The notes beneath the pieces are model-generated. The model was not told where the DNA came from. It was given only the letters and a program-made list of their open reading frames with translations, and searched no databases. Shown here in pieces: positions 22,802-29,929 of a stretch of DNA of 34,668 bases. Location: NCBI GenBank assembly GCA_017482465.1, contig JAFUMW010000182.1, positions 1 through 34,668 on the forward strand. Direction: 5' to 3'. Within the stretch, counting starts at the first letter, position 1, and every line of letters starts with the position of its first letter. The position numbers and the translations under genes were made by a program. This DNA comes from Clostridia bacterium (GTDB lineage Bacteria; Bacillota; Clostridia; Oscillospirales; CAG-272).

Positions 22802-23308
22802 ATGAACCACCGCATCATAATAGTAAACGAACAGGACAAAGAGCCGTTTCTTAAGGAAACGCAGAATCTGCTGACGCATGTAATAAGAGAATCGCTCTTC
22901 ATGATGGGCGCGATATTTTCCGCAGAGGTGTCGGTAACGCTTACGGATAATGAAAAGATACAAAAGATCAATAAAGAGCACCGCGATATCGACAGTGCAA
23001 CAGATGTGCTGTCATTTCCGCAGTACACCTCAAGCGAGCTTGACGAGTTTGAGCTTGACGAAAAGATCGTCCTTGGCGATATAGTTATATCATGTGAGCG
23101 GGCACGCGAGCAGTCTGTAGAGTATGACCACAGCTATACGCGCGAGCTTGCGTTCTTGGCGGTGCATTCGGTACTGCACCTGCTCGGCTACGATCACATG
23201 ACGCCCGACGAGGAAAAGGTTATGTGCGAGCTGCAGAACTACATCCTTGACAGCATTGGAATAGTAAGGTCCGGACACCCGGGCAGGCAAAACGCACGGT
23301 TTCTTTGA
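22802..23308 (+). CDS. ybeY: Endoribonuclease YbeY with repeat-encoded C-terminus
   Basis: Single-strand RNase needed for 16S rRNA 3' maturation and ribosome quality control. Its 168 residues contain the zinc site H-X3-H-X5-H (His122, His126, His132 in HSVLHLLGYDHM) and DSATDVLSFPQY. The family normally ends near residue 156 (SIGIVR). Here the last 12 residues (SGHPGRQNARFL) and the stop are encoded by the hairpin repeat that begins at 23269, so the native stop appears to have been replaced. In Bacillus dgkA and cdd often lie between ybeY and era; here only the repeat and leader intervene. Confidence 0.93.
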   Translation: MNHRIIIVNEQDKEPFLKETQNLLTHVIRESLFMMGAIFSAEVSVTLTDNEKIQKINKEHRDIDSATDVLSFPQYTSSELDEFELDEKIVLGDIVISCERAREQSVEYDHSYTRELAFLAVHSVLHLLGYDHMTPDEEKVMCELQNYILDSIGIVRSGHPGRQNARFL

Positions 23309-23340
23309 TGAAAATGGAAGCCTTTAACCCATCCCCTTTA
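23269..23340. repeat. Third copy of the GTCCGG hairpin repeat, overlapping ybeY
   Basis: GTCCGG-ACAC-CCGGGC (23269-23284; one U-G pair) is followed by AGGCAAAACGCACGG and later AACCCATCCCC. It aligns with copy A at 4601-4668. It overlaps the last 40 bases of ybeY and supplies its stop codon. Confidence 0.55.
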
Positions 23341-23349
23341 TAGATAAAA

Positions 23350-23435
23350 AATAAACAACAAAAAGTTTCATCAAACAAAAACAAGTACCACCCTATAAAA
23401 CACAAAACTAACAGAAAGGTCACCACACCGAAAGA
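23350..23435 (+). promoter_or_regulatory. A/C-rich leader (copy 3) of era
   Basis: It contains the core TTTCATCAAAC plus A-run (23362-23381) and a 19-nt run (23372-23390) identical to 145-163. The ribosome-binding context AACTAACAGAAAGGTCAC resembles that before the U32 gene. A second GAAAG is closer to the ATG. No promoter hexamers are obvious. Confidence 0.5.
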
Positions 23436-24329
23436 ATGAAAAAAACAGGATTCATAGCAATAGTAGGCCGACCCAACGTCGGCAAATCCACACTTTTAAA
23501 CGCACTGCTCGGCGAAAAAATAGCGATCGTGTCGAAAAAGCCGCAGACCACGCGTAACCAGATACACGGCATTCTTACAAAGGACGAAACACAGTATGTC
23601 TTTGTCGACACACCGGGTATGCTGCGTAAATCCTTTAACCGCCTTGGCGACTATATGGTAAAAAGCGTTAATACCGCTATCGGCGGAGTGGACGCGGCAT
23701 ATCTTGTCTGCGACGTTACCAAAAAGGTCTCGGACACCGAGCGCGAGATCGCGGACAAGCTTAAAAAGCGTAAGATCCCCGTGATACTCGTAATAAATAA
23801 GACCGACATAGCCTCCGCGGCACGCCTTGCAGAAGCGATAACCGAGTATAACGAGCTTACCGAGTTCAACGCGGTAGTTCCGATGTCGGCACTCAATAAA
23901 AAAGGAGTGGACATACTGCTTGAGGAAACGGACAAGTTCATAACAGAGGGCGAGTGGCTCTTTGACGAAGACATGATAACCGATCAGCCCGAACGAAGCC
24001 TTGCCGCCGAGATAATACGCGAAAAGCTTTTGCGTACGCTCGACGAGGAGATACCGCACGGCACGGCAGTCGTTATCGAGGGCTTTAAGGAAAACTCAAA
24101 ACTCATAACGATAAACGCCGAGATATATTGCGAAAAGGCTTCGCACAAGGGCATCATCATAGGCAAGGGCGGCGAAACGCTCAAGAAGGTCGGCACTTAT
24201 GCAAGAGAAGACCTTGAAAACTTCTTCGGTGTCAAGGTGAATCTCCAGCTTTGGGTACGCGTAAAGGAAAACTGGCGCGACAGCGCGGTAAACCTTGCTA
24301 ATTTCGGATTTTCGGAAAGCGACCTGTAA
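23436..24329 (+). CDS. era: GTPase Era
   Basis: Ras-like GTPase with a C-terminal KH domain that binds the 3' end of 16S rRNA and acts in 30S assembly. A 297-residue protein: G1 GRPNVGKSTLLNALLG near residues 9-24, G2 region KPQTTRNQI, G3 DTPGM, G4 NKTD, and G5 SAL. The KH domain begins with IIGKGGETLKKVG near residue 240, followed by VNLQLWVRVKENWR. It acts in the same process as YbeY, the gene just upstream. Its stop overlaps the recO start (TAATG). Confidence 0.97.
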   Translation: MKKTGFIAIVGRPNVGKSTLLNALLGEKIAIVSKKPQTTRNQIHGILTKDETQYVFVDTPGMLRKSFNRLGDYMVKSVNTAIGGVDAAYLVCDVTKKVSDTEREIADKLKKRKIPVILVINKTDIASAARLAEAITEYNELTEFNAVVPMSALNKKGVDILLEETDKFITEGEWLFDEDMITDQPERSLAAEIIREKLLRTLDEEIPHGTAVVIEGFKENSKLITINAEIYCEKASHKGIIIGKGGETLKKVGTYAREDLENFFGVKVNLQLWVRVKENWRDSAVNLANFGFSESDL

Positions 24330-25081
24330 TGGAGATAAGTGCAAGAGGGCTGGTCATAGGCGAGACCAAGCTCGGCGACAATAAAAAATATATACGCGTG
24401 CTGACCGACGAGTACGGAACGCTTTCGGTGATAGTACACGGCGCGTCGGGTATAAAAAGCAAGCACCTCGCCGCGGTCAGACCGTTTACACTGTCGTCGT
24501 TCGTGCTGACAAAAAAGCGTGACAGCTATACGCTTAAGGAAGCCTCGGTGGTAAAAAGCTTCTTTAACCTCGGCAGTGACCCCAAAATGCTGGCACTCGC
24601 ATCCTACATAGTAAGTGCCGCCGGGTATGTCTCTGCAGAGGGCGAGGACATGAGCGCGCTCTTGTCGCTTACGCTCAATTCGCTGTATGCTCTGTCCGAG
24701 TCGAAAAAGCCGCACGAGCTGGTAAAAGCCGCGTTTGAACTTAAATGCGCGTCGGTTATAGGCTTTGCTCCCGCGCTGATCGCTTGCTCTAAATGCGGCG
24801 CGGATATAGCAGGCGGTTCGTATATGCACATATACAATGGCGATTGCGTCTGCGAGAACTGTAAAAATAAGGTGACTTACCCCGAATATGAGGTGACATA
24901 TAAGCTCACTGCCTCGGTCACAGCCGCGATGCGCTATATTGTCTACAGCGACATAAAAAAGATATTCTCGTTCACCGTCCCCGATGACGAGCTCGAGATC
25001 CTCTCGGAAATATGCGAAAAGTTCCTGAGCGCTCATATTGAGACTGCTTTCCCGGCACTTAAGGTTTATAAGGAGCTGTGA
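24329..25081 (+). CDS. recO: DNA repair protein RecO
   Basis: Mediator of RecFOR homologous recombination; anneals ssDNA and helps load RecA. A 250-residue protein with an N-terminal OB-fold (ARGLVIGETKLGDNKKYI, LSVIVHGAS) and a helical domain. A zinc-finger segment near residues 152-178 has paired cysteines (CSKC and CVCENC). It is coupled to era by TAATG, a conserved Firmicute order. A hairpin repeat follows about 20 nt after the stop. Confidence 0.94.
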   Translation: MEISARGLVIGETKLGDNKKYIRVLTDEYGTLSVIVHGASGIKSKHLAAVRPFTLSSFVLTKKRDSYTLKEASVVKSFFNLGSDPKMLALASYIVSAAGYVSAEGEDMSALLSLTLNSLYALSESKKPHELVKAAFELKCASVIGFAPALIACSKCGADIAGGSYMHIYNGDCVCENCKNKVTYPEYEVTYKLTASVTAAMRYIVYSDIKKIFSFTVPDDELEILSEICEKFLSAHIETAFPALKVYKEL

Positions 25082-25100
25082 GGTTGGTTTATTTGCTTTT

Positions 25101-25168
25101 GGGGTGTTTTTTGCGAGAGGTGACTTTTTGAGAAAAGTCCCCCCCTCGCGCTCCCCTTCAAAAACTTT
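25101..25168. repeat. Second copy of the G/C hairpin repeat, after recO
   Basis: It has the same order of parts as 11408-11475: GGGTGTTTTTTGCG, an imperfect GC stem (GCGAG/CTCGC with GAC/GTC), an inner stem ACTTTT-TGAG-AAAAGT, a C-run and CAAAAACTTT. The stem has decayed compared with the nadB copy. Confidence 0.5.
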
Positions 25169-25192
25169 GAAGGCTCTGGCACAATGAATTTC
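25169..25192. repeat. 24-bp direct repeat, left copy
   Basis: Identical over 24 bases to 25426-25449 (contains GGCTCTGGCACAATG). Similarity continues for about 15 further bases with a few changes. The two copies bracket the inverted-repeat element at 25234-25432. Confidence 0.85.
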
Positions 25193-25233
25193 TCCATCTC
25201 CACACTGTGTGAAGTGGATAAAAGCGCATGTTT

Positions 25234-25432
25234 AGCCTTCTCCAGCGGAGAAGGGGGACCGCGATAGCGGTGGATGAGGAGAGCATTTACCGCAGATGAA
25301 AAATTAGATCATTGCGTTGTTGAGCGGAAAGTAGTTTTCCTTAGGACAAGTATTTTGAACAAATAATATTTCATATTGATGATCTCCTCATCCGCCTCAC
25401 TATGTTCGGCACCTTCTCCGCTGGAGAAGGCT
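25234..25432. mobile_element. 199-bp MITE-like element with long inverted ends
   Basis: The left end (25234-25285) and the reverse complement of the right end (25381-25432) share their outer 21 bases exactly, including the hairpin CCTTCTCC-AGC-GGAGAAGG, and match again at GGATGAGGAGA. The left end also has ACCGC-GATA-GCGGT. The order hairpin, second hairpin, GGATGAGGAG mirrors the left arms at 13686-13736, so this appears to be a diverged member of the DUF559-associated family. The ~95-bp centre (25286-25380) is AT-rich and shows no coding frame. The right copy of the 24-bp direct repeat (25426-25449) overlaps its right edge. Confidence 0.6.
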
Positions 25433-25449
25433 CTGGCACAATGAATTTC

Positions 25450-25512
25450 AACATTCCCACACCCAGAAGTACAACTAACGATTTCAACAAACTAAAAACA
25501 CAGGAGAAAACA
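25450..25512 (+). promoter_or_regulatory. A/C-rich leader (copy 4) of mutS2
   Basis: The core AACGATTTCAACAAACT plus A-run is at 25477-25500. It ends in AGGAGA, a strong ribosome-binding site, before ATG 25513. No promoter was identified between recO and mutS2. Confidence 0.5.
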
Positions 25513-27900
25513 ATGCCCGGATTTGAAAGATCCATAACAACACTTGAATTTGATAAGGTGCGCGAGCTTCTGTCCCATCACGCAATGACAGAGGGCGCAA
25601 AGGGAATGGCACTTAAGCTTGAACCCGAAACGCGCATCGACAAAATACGTATATTGCAAAAGCAGACGAGCGATGCAAAGAATGTCTCGGCTTCCAAGGG
25701 AGTACCGTCCTTTTCTGCTGTAAAGGACGTGCGCGACGCGCTCGAACGCGCCGATAAGGGCGCGACTCTGTCTGCTCGCGAGCTTCTTGATATCGCCGGA
25801 CTTCTTCGTTGTGCGCGTACCCTTACCGATTACGCAAACGGGCAAAACACAAACGTCGGAAGCCTTGCCCCGATATTCTCGCGGCTTATCGTTGACAGAA
25901 AGGCAGAGGAGCGAATATCAAAGGCGATAATCTCGGAGGACGAGATCGCAGACGAGGCAAGCCCGGAACTTGCAGATATCAGACGCAAGATACGTGCGGC
26001 AAACAATAAGGTGCGTGACAGCCTGCAGTCTTTCATAACAGGCGCACGCTCAAAATATCTGCAGGAAAATATCATAACCTCGCGTAACGGACGATTTGTT
26101 ATCCCCGTAAAGGTCGAATACAAAAACGAGATCAAGGGACTGGTACACGACACGTCATCATCGGGCGCGACACTGTTTGTCGAGCCCATATCGGTAGTCG
26201 AAGCAAATAACGAGATACGCGTGCTTACCGGAAACGAGCAAAAGGAGATCGAGCGAATACTTGCATCCCTCTCGTCAATGTGCGCGGGCATTTCGGACAC
26301 ACTTGCCTTGAATTTTGATAACATCAACCTGCTTGCATTCATATTCGCAAAAAGCGAACTTTCCTATAAGCTAAACGCGGTCGAGCCCGAGGTCAACGAT
26401 AAGCGTAATATAAACCTCATAAAGGCACGCCACCCGCTTATAGATAAGGATAAGATCGTTCCGATAAACGTAACGCTCGGCGACGGCTTTGACACGCTCG
26501 TGATAACAGGCCCGAATACCGGCGGTAAGACTGTAACGCTCAAAACGCTCGGACTTTTTTCGCTGATGGCACAGTCAGGACTTCATATCCCGTGCAGTGA
26601 GGGCTCGTGCGTCTGCGTTTTTGACAGGATATTTGCAGACATCGGCGATGAGCAGAGCATAGAGCAGTCGCTTTCGACATTCTCGTCGCACATGGTCAAT
26701 ATCGTCGGCATAACAAATGAAGTAACACCAAGCTCGCTTGTACTCTTTGACGAGCTCGGAGCGGGCACAGACCCCATAGAAGGCGCGGCGCTCGCCGTGT
26801 CGATACTCGAGCATATAAGAGAGCGCGGCGCGTTATGCGCGGCAACGACGCACTACGCCGAGTTAAAAATGTATGCACTTGAAAATGAAGGTGTGCGAAA
26901 CGCATCATGCGAGTTTGACGTAAACACACTGCGTCCCACCTACAGACTTATAATCGGTGCGCCGGGCAGATCCAACGCGTTCGCGATATCGTCAAAGCTC
27001 GGTATATCCGACGCTATAATCGAGCGTGCGTCAATGCTCGTGTCAAGCGAGAACAAGCACTTCGAGGACATTATCGGCAAGCTTGAGGAAAGCAGGCTCG
27101 AAATGGATAAGAACCGCGTCGAGGCGGAAAAGATGCGAGCCGAATACGAGGTGTTCAAGAGCGAAAAGGAAGCCGAGCTCAAAGCAAAGCTTGATGAAGC
27201 GGAAAAGCAGCTTGCACGGGCACAGACACAGGCGGCGGGAATAATCAGAAGCGCACGCGCCTCAAGCGATTATATCCTTGGTCAGCTCGAAGAGGTCAAG
27301 CGTCACCGTGAAAGCGAAAAGCTTGCCGAAAAGCTTGAATCGGCGCGTGCCGATATCAGACGCAAGCTCAGGCAGGCAGGAAATGAGGCAGACCCCGTGA
27401 TCGAGCGTAAGCTTGAAAACTACGTGTTGCCCAGACCGCTCAAGGTCGGCGACAAGGTCCACCTCGTTGATATCAACAAATCGGCGACCGTTACCGAAAT
27501 ATCGGACAGAGACGGAAAGCTCACGGTAAAGGCGGGCATACTCACCCTCCGCACGAACGTGTCAAACGTAATGCTCGACGAGGATGACGGCAAGGGTGCA
27601 AAGGATGCCAAAAAAGCAAAGGCTTACGCCAAGTACCATACCGCGGTCAGAAGCGATTTTACGGACGAGCTTGACATACGCGGACAGCTCGGCGACGACG
27701 GTTGCTTTATGATCGACAAATATTTCGACGAAGCGAAGATCGCGGGAATACGCACGGTACGCATCATTCACGGCAAGGGCACGGGAGCACTGCGTGCGGC
27801 TGTGTGGGCATATCTCAAAAAGGACACGCGAGTCAAGGAGTTCAGACTCGGACGCTACGGCGAGGGAGACATGGGTGTTACCGTGGTCGAGCTTAAATAA
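25513..27900 (+). CDS. mutS2: Endonuclease MutS2
   Basis: A 795-residue MutS-family ATPase/nuclease that in Firmicutes splits collided ribosomes and restrains recombination. The N-terminal core/lever domains (ERSITTLEFDKVRELLSHHAM; VHDTSSSGATLFVEP) precede the ATPase: Walker A GPNTGGKTVTLKTLGL near residue 333, Walker B SLVLFDELGAGTDP. A Lys/Glu/Ala-rich coiled coil at about 520-640 is followed by a KOW-like segment, and the Smr nuclease domain from about 715 has LDIRG and HGKGTG. ATG 25513 is used because AGGAGA precedes it; the frame open to 25402 runs through the upstream repeat. Length is typical (about 780-790). Confidence 0.96.
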   Translation: MPGFERSITTLEFDKVRELLSHHAMTEGAKGMALKLEPETRIDKIRILQKQTSDAKNVSASKGVPSFSAVKDVRDALERADKGATLSARELLDIAGLLRCARTLTDYANGQNTNVGSLAPIFSRLIVDRKAEERISKAIISEDEIADEASPELADIRRKIRAANNKVRDSLQSFITGARSKYLQENIITSRNGRFVIPVKVEYKNEIKGLVHDTSSSGATLFVEPISVVEANNEIRVLTGNEQKEIERILASLSSMCAGISDTLALNFDNINLLAFIFAKSELSYKLNAVEPEVNDKRNINLIKARHPLIDKDKIVPINVTLGDGFDTLVITGPNTGGKTVTLKTLGLFSLMAQSGLHIPCSEGSCVCVFDRIFADIGDEQSIEQSLSTFSSHMVNIVGITNEVTPSSLVLFDELGAGTDPIEGAALAVSILEHIRERGALCAATTHYAELKMYALENEGVRNASCEFDVNTLRPTYRLIIGAPGRSNAFAISSKLGISDAIIERASMLVSSENKHFEDIIGKLEESRLEMDKNRVEAEKMRAEYEVFKSEKEAELKAKLDEAEKQLARAQTQAAGIIRSARASSDYILGQLEEVKRHRESEKLAEKLESARADIRRKLRQAGNEADPVIERKLENYVLPRPLKVGDKVHLVDINKSATVTEISDRDGKLTVKAGILTLRTNVSNVMLDEDDGKGAKDAKKAKAYAKYHTAVRSDFTDELDIRGQLGDDGCFMIDKYFDEAKIAGIRTVRIIHGKGTGALRAAVWAYLKKDTRVKEFRLGRYGEGDMGVTVVELK

Positions 27901-27951
27901 ATATTCGTTTTTTCACTAATATACAATTTTTTCTTAATTTGTAAAAAGGAC

Positions 27952-27980
27952 TTTATTTTTAAGGCAAAATTTGCTATACT
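27952..27980 (+). promoter_or_regulatory. Promoter of the first TIM-barrel isomerase gene
   Basis: TTTATT (27952-27957), a 17-nt spacer and TATACT (27975-27980). The -35 lies within ACTTTATTTTT, which recurs at the same distance from the -10 of the second isomerase gene. The weak -35 suggests an activator or a regulated promoter. Confidence 0.55.
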
Positions 27981-28026
27981 TGGTACGAAATAAAATGCCG
28001 TGAAAGACGGCGGAACGGAGCTTATT

Positions 28027-28818
28027 ATGAGTAACAAAATTGCACTGGGAATTCAGCTTTTCTCACTCAGAGATCACCTTAAAACTGTTGAAGATTTCAC
28101 CGAATCCATGAAGAAGATAGCCGACATCGGCTATAAGTATGTTCAGGTATCGGCGATCGGTCCTATTCCCGCAGAGGTGATCAACGAGGAAACAAAGAAA
28201 AACGGACTTGAGGTCATCCTCACACACTGGAATCCCCAGAAGATCAGAGAGGAGACCGAGCAGGTTATCGCAGACCACACCGCCTTCGGCTGTGACGCGA
28301 TCGGCATCGGCGGACTTTACATCTACGGTACAGGCGGATGTGCGGGCGTGCCTTATGAAGCTTACGATATGTTCAAGAAGGACTTCGGTCCGGCTCTTGA
28401 AAAGATCAAGGCGGCAGGCAAGACCTTTGTATATCATAATCACCGTTTTGAGTTTGCAAAGCATAACGGTAAGCTCGATCTTGTTTACATGATGGAAGAA
28501 AATCCCGACATACAGCTTGTATTCGATACGTTCTGGGCTCAGTCGGGCGGATATGACCCCGCGCTCTTTATAAGACAGTACGGCGACAGAATACATACCG
28601 TACACCTCAAGGATATGAAGGTCGTACAGGACGTACCGAAGTTTACAGAGATCCTCGAGGGCAACCTCAACTTTGACTCTGTAATGGAGGCAAGCCTTGA
28701 AAAGGGCATCAAGTATATGATGGTAGAGCAGGACGAGATCGAAATGGAAGATAAGTTCGCAAGCGTAAAGCTCAGCTACGACAACCTCATGAAGCGCTAC
28801 GGCGATATACTTAAGTAA
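28027..28818 (+). CDS. Sugar phosphate isomerase/epimerase, TIM barrel (1)
   Basis: A 263-residue protein of the xylose-isomerase-like TIM-barrel superfamily (PF01261). It starts with ALGIQLFSLRDHL, and likely metal/substrate residues lie in the usual strands: VYHNHRFEF, LVFDTFWAQSGG, VHLKDM and MMVEQDE near the C-terminus. Family members isomerise or epimerise ketoses and inositols; the specific substrate cannot be read from sequence. The ATG at 28027 is 6 nt after GGAG. It has its own promoter and a strong terminator at 28839-28869, so it is monocistronic. A second paralogue follows 212 nt downstream with rhaB and rhaA. Confidence 0.85.
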   Translation: MSNKIALGIQLFSLRDHLKTVEDFTESMKKIADIGYKYVQVSAIGPIPAEVINEETKKNGLEVILTHWNPQKIREETEQVIADHTAFGCDAIGIGGLYIYGTGGCAGVPYEAYDMFKKDFGPALEKIKAAGKTFVYHNHRFEFAKHNGKLDLVYMMEENPDIQLVFDTFWAQSGGYDPALFIRQYGDRIHTVHLKDMKVVQDVPKFTEILEGNLNFDSVMEASLEKGIKYMMVEQDEIEMEDKFASVKLSYDNLMKRYGDILK

Positions 28819-28838
28819 TAACAGACTGTATCACTCAG

Positions 28839-28869
28839 TGGCGGCTTTGATATTATACCAAAGCCGCCA
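28839..28869 (+). terminator. Terminator after isomerase gene 1, inside a larger inverted repeat
   Basis: TGGCGGCTTTG-N9-CAAAGCCGCCA gives an 11-bp perfect stem, followed by TTTCTATGGGTTATTTT. An outer inverted repeat TCACTCAGT (28831-28839) and ACTGAGTGA (28908-28916) encloses it. Confidence 0.8.
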
Positions 28870-28972
28870 TTTCTATGGGTTATTTTAACTTAATGGGGGC
28901 GATTTTAACTGAGTGACAAAAAATGCGGCGAAAAATCGGCAATTTTATGCTGAAAAAATATTAAACAAATAC

Positions 28973-29001
28973 TTTATTTTTTTCTCCGGCTGTGATACAA
29001 T
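28973..29001 (+). promoter_or_regulatory. Promoter of isomerase 2-rhaB-rhaA
   Basis: TTTATT (28973-28978), a 17-nt spacer and TACAAT (28996-29001), with TG one base before the -10. ACTTTATTTTT in the -35 region is identical to that of the isomerase 1 promoter and at the same spacing. Confidence 0.6.
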
Positions 29002-29030
29002 ATAAAGGTCGGAGCACGAAAGGAAAAAAC

Positions 29031-29891
29031 ATGGCAAACTTTAAGATATGTGCTTTTGCGGACGAATACTCTCCCAATATCGACGAGCAGATCGTCGGCA
29101 TGAAGCAAAACGGTGTTGAATACATTGAGATACGCAACGTGGACGGCACGAATATAGCGGATATAACCGAGGATAAGGCTCGCGAGGTAAAGGCTAAATT
29201 TGACTCGGCGGGTATAAAGGTGTGGTCGATGGGCTCGCCTATAGGAAAGATCGACATCGACGGCGATCTTGACGCGCATCTTGAAAAGCTGGGGCATGTT
29301 ATAAAGCTCGCTAAGATATTCGATTGCGATAAGATACGTATGTTCTCCTTCTTTATTCCCGATGGCGCTGAAAAGAGCGCTTTTCGCGAAAAGGTAATGA
29401 GCGGACTTGAGAAGATGCTCGATCTCGCCGACAGAGAGGGAATACTCCTCTGCCACGAAAACGAAAAGGGAATATACGGCGACACGGTCGCGTCCTGCCT
29501 TGAGATCAAGGAAAGATTCGGTGATCGTATCAAGCTGATCTTCGATCCCGCAAACTTCTGTCAGTGCAATGAAGAGACCTACCCCTACGGTTACTCAAAG
29601 CTCGGTGAGCATCTTCACTATATGCACATCAAGGACGTAAGGCTTTCGGATCAGACCATAGTACCTGCAGGCAAGGGTAACGGACATATCCCCGAGATAC
29701 TTTCCGAGATCAACAAGAGAGTAGAGGGCGACTTTATACTTACACTTGAGCCGCACCTTTCTGTTTTCGACGGACTTGCCGGACTTGAAAAGCCCGGTGA
29801 CACAACAAAGATAGGAAACGCCTATGCAAGCAAGGCAGAGGCGTTCAAGGCTGCGGCTGATGCGTTAAAGGCGGTCTTAGCCAATATCTGA
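29031..29891 (+). CDS. Sugar phosphate isomerase/epimerase, TIM barrel (2)
   Basis: A 286-residue member of the same TIM-barrel superfamily as the gene at 28027, but divergent. Likely metal residues are Glu in CHENEKGIYGD, Asp in IFDPANF, His in MHIKDV and Glu in LTLEPHL. The substrate is unknown. It starts 39 nt before rhaB, after a clear promoter, so it is probably the first gene of a rhamnose operon. An epimerase role in handling rhamnose or a related deoxysugar is inferred from position. ATG 29031 follows GAAAGGA by about 7 nt. Confidence 0.85.
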   Translation: MANFKICAFADEYSPNIDEQIVGMKQNGVEYIEIRNVDGTNIADITEDKAREVKAKFDSAGIKVWSMGSPIGKIDIDGDLDAHLEKLGHVIKLAKIFDCDKIRMFSFFIPDGAEKSAFREKVMSGLEKMLDLADREGILLCHENEKGIYGDTVASCLEIKERFGDRIKLIFDPANFCQCNEETYPYGYSKLGEHLHYMHIKDVRLSDQTIVPAGKGNGHIPEILSEINKRVEGDFILTLEPHLSVFDGLAGLEKPGDTTKIGNAYASKAEAFKAAADALKAVLANI

Positions 29892-29929
29892 TCTAATTTT
29901 TGCCGCCAAAGGCGGTTGTGAGGTTCATT

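Noticed and set aside
25402-25512. Possible N-terminal extension of MutS2
   Set aside because: It translates the right end of the inverted-repeat element; AGGAGA and ATG at 25513 give the usual MutS2 N-terminus.
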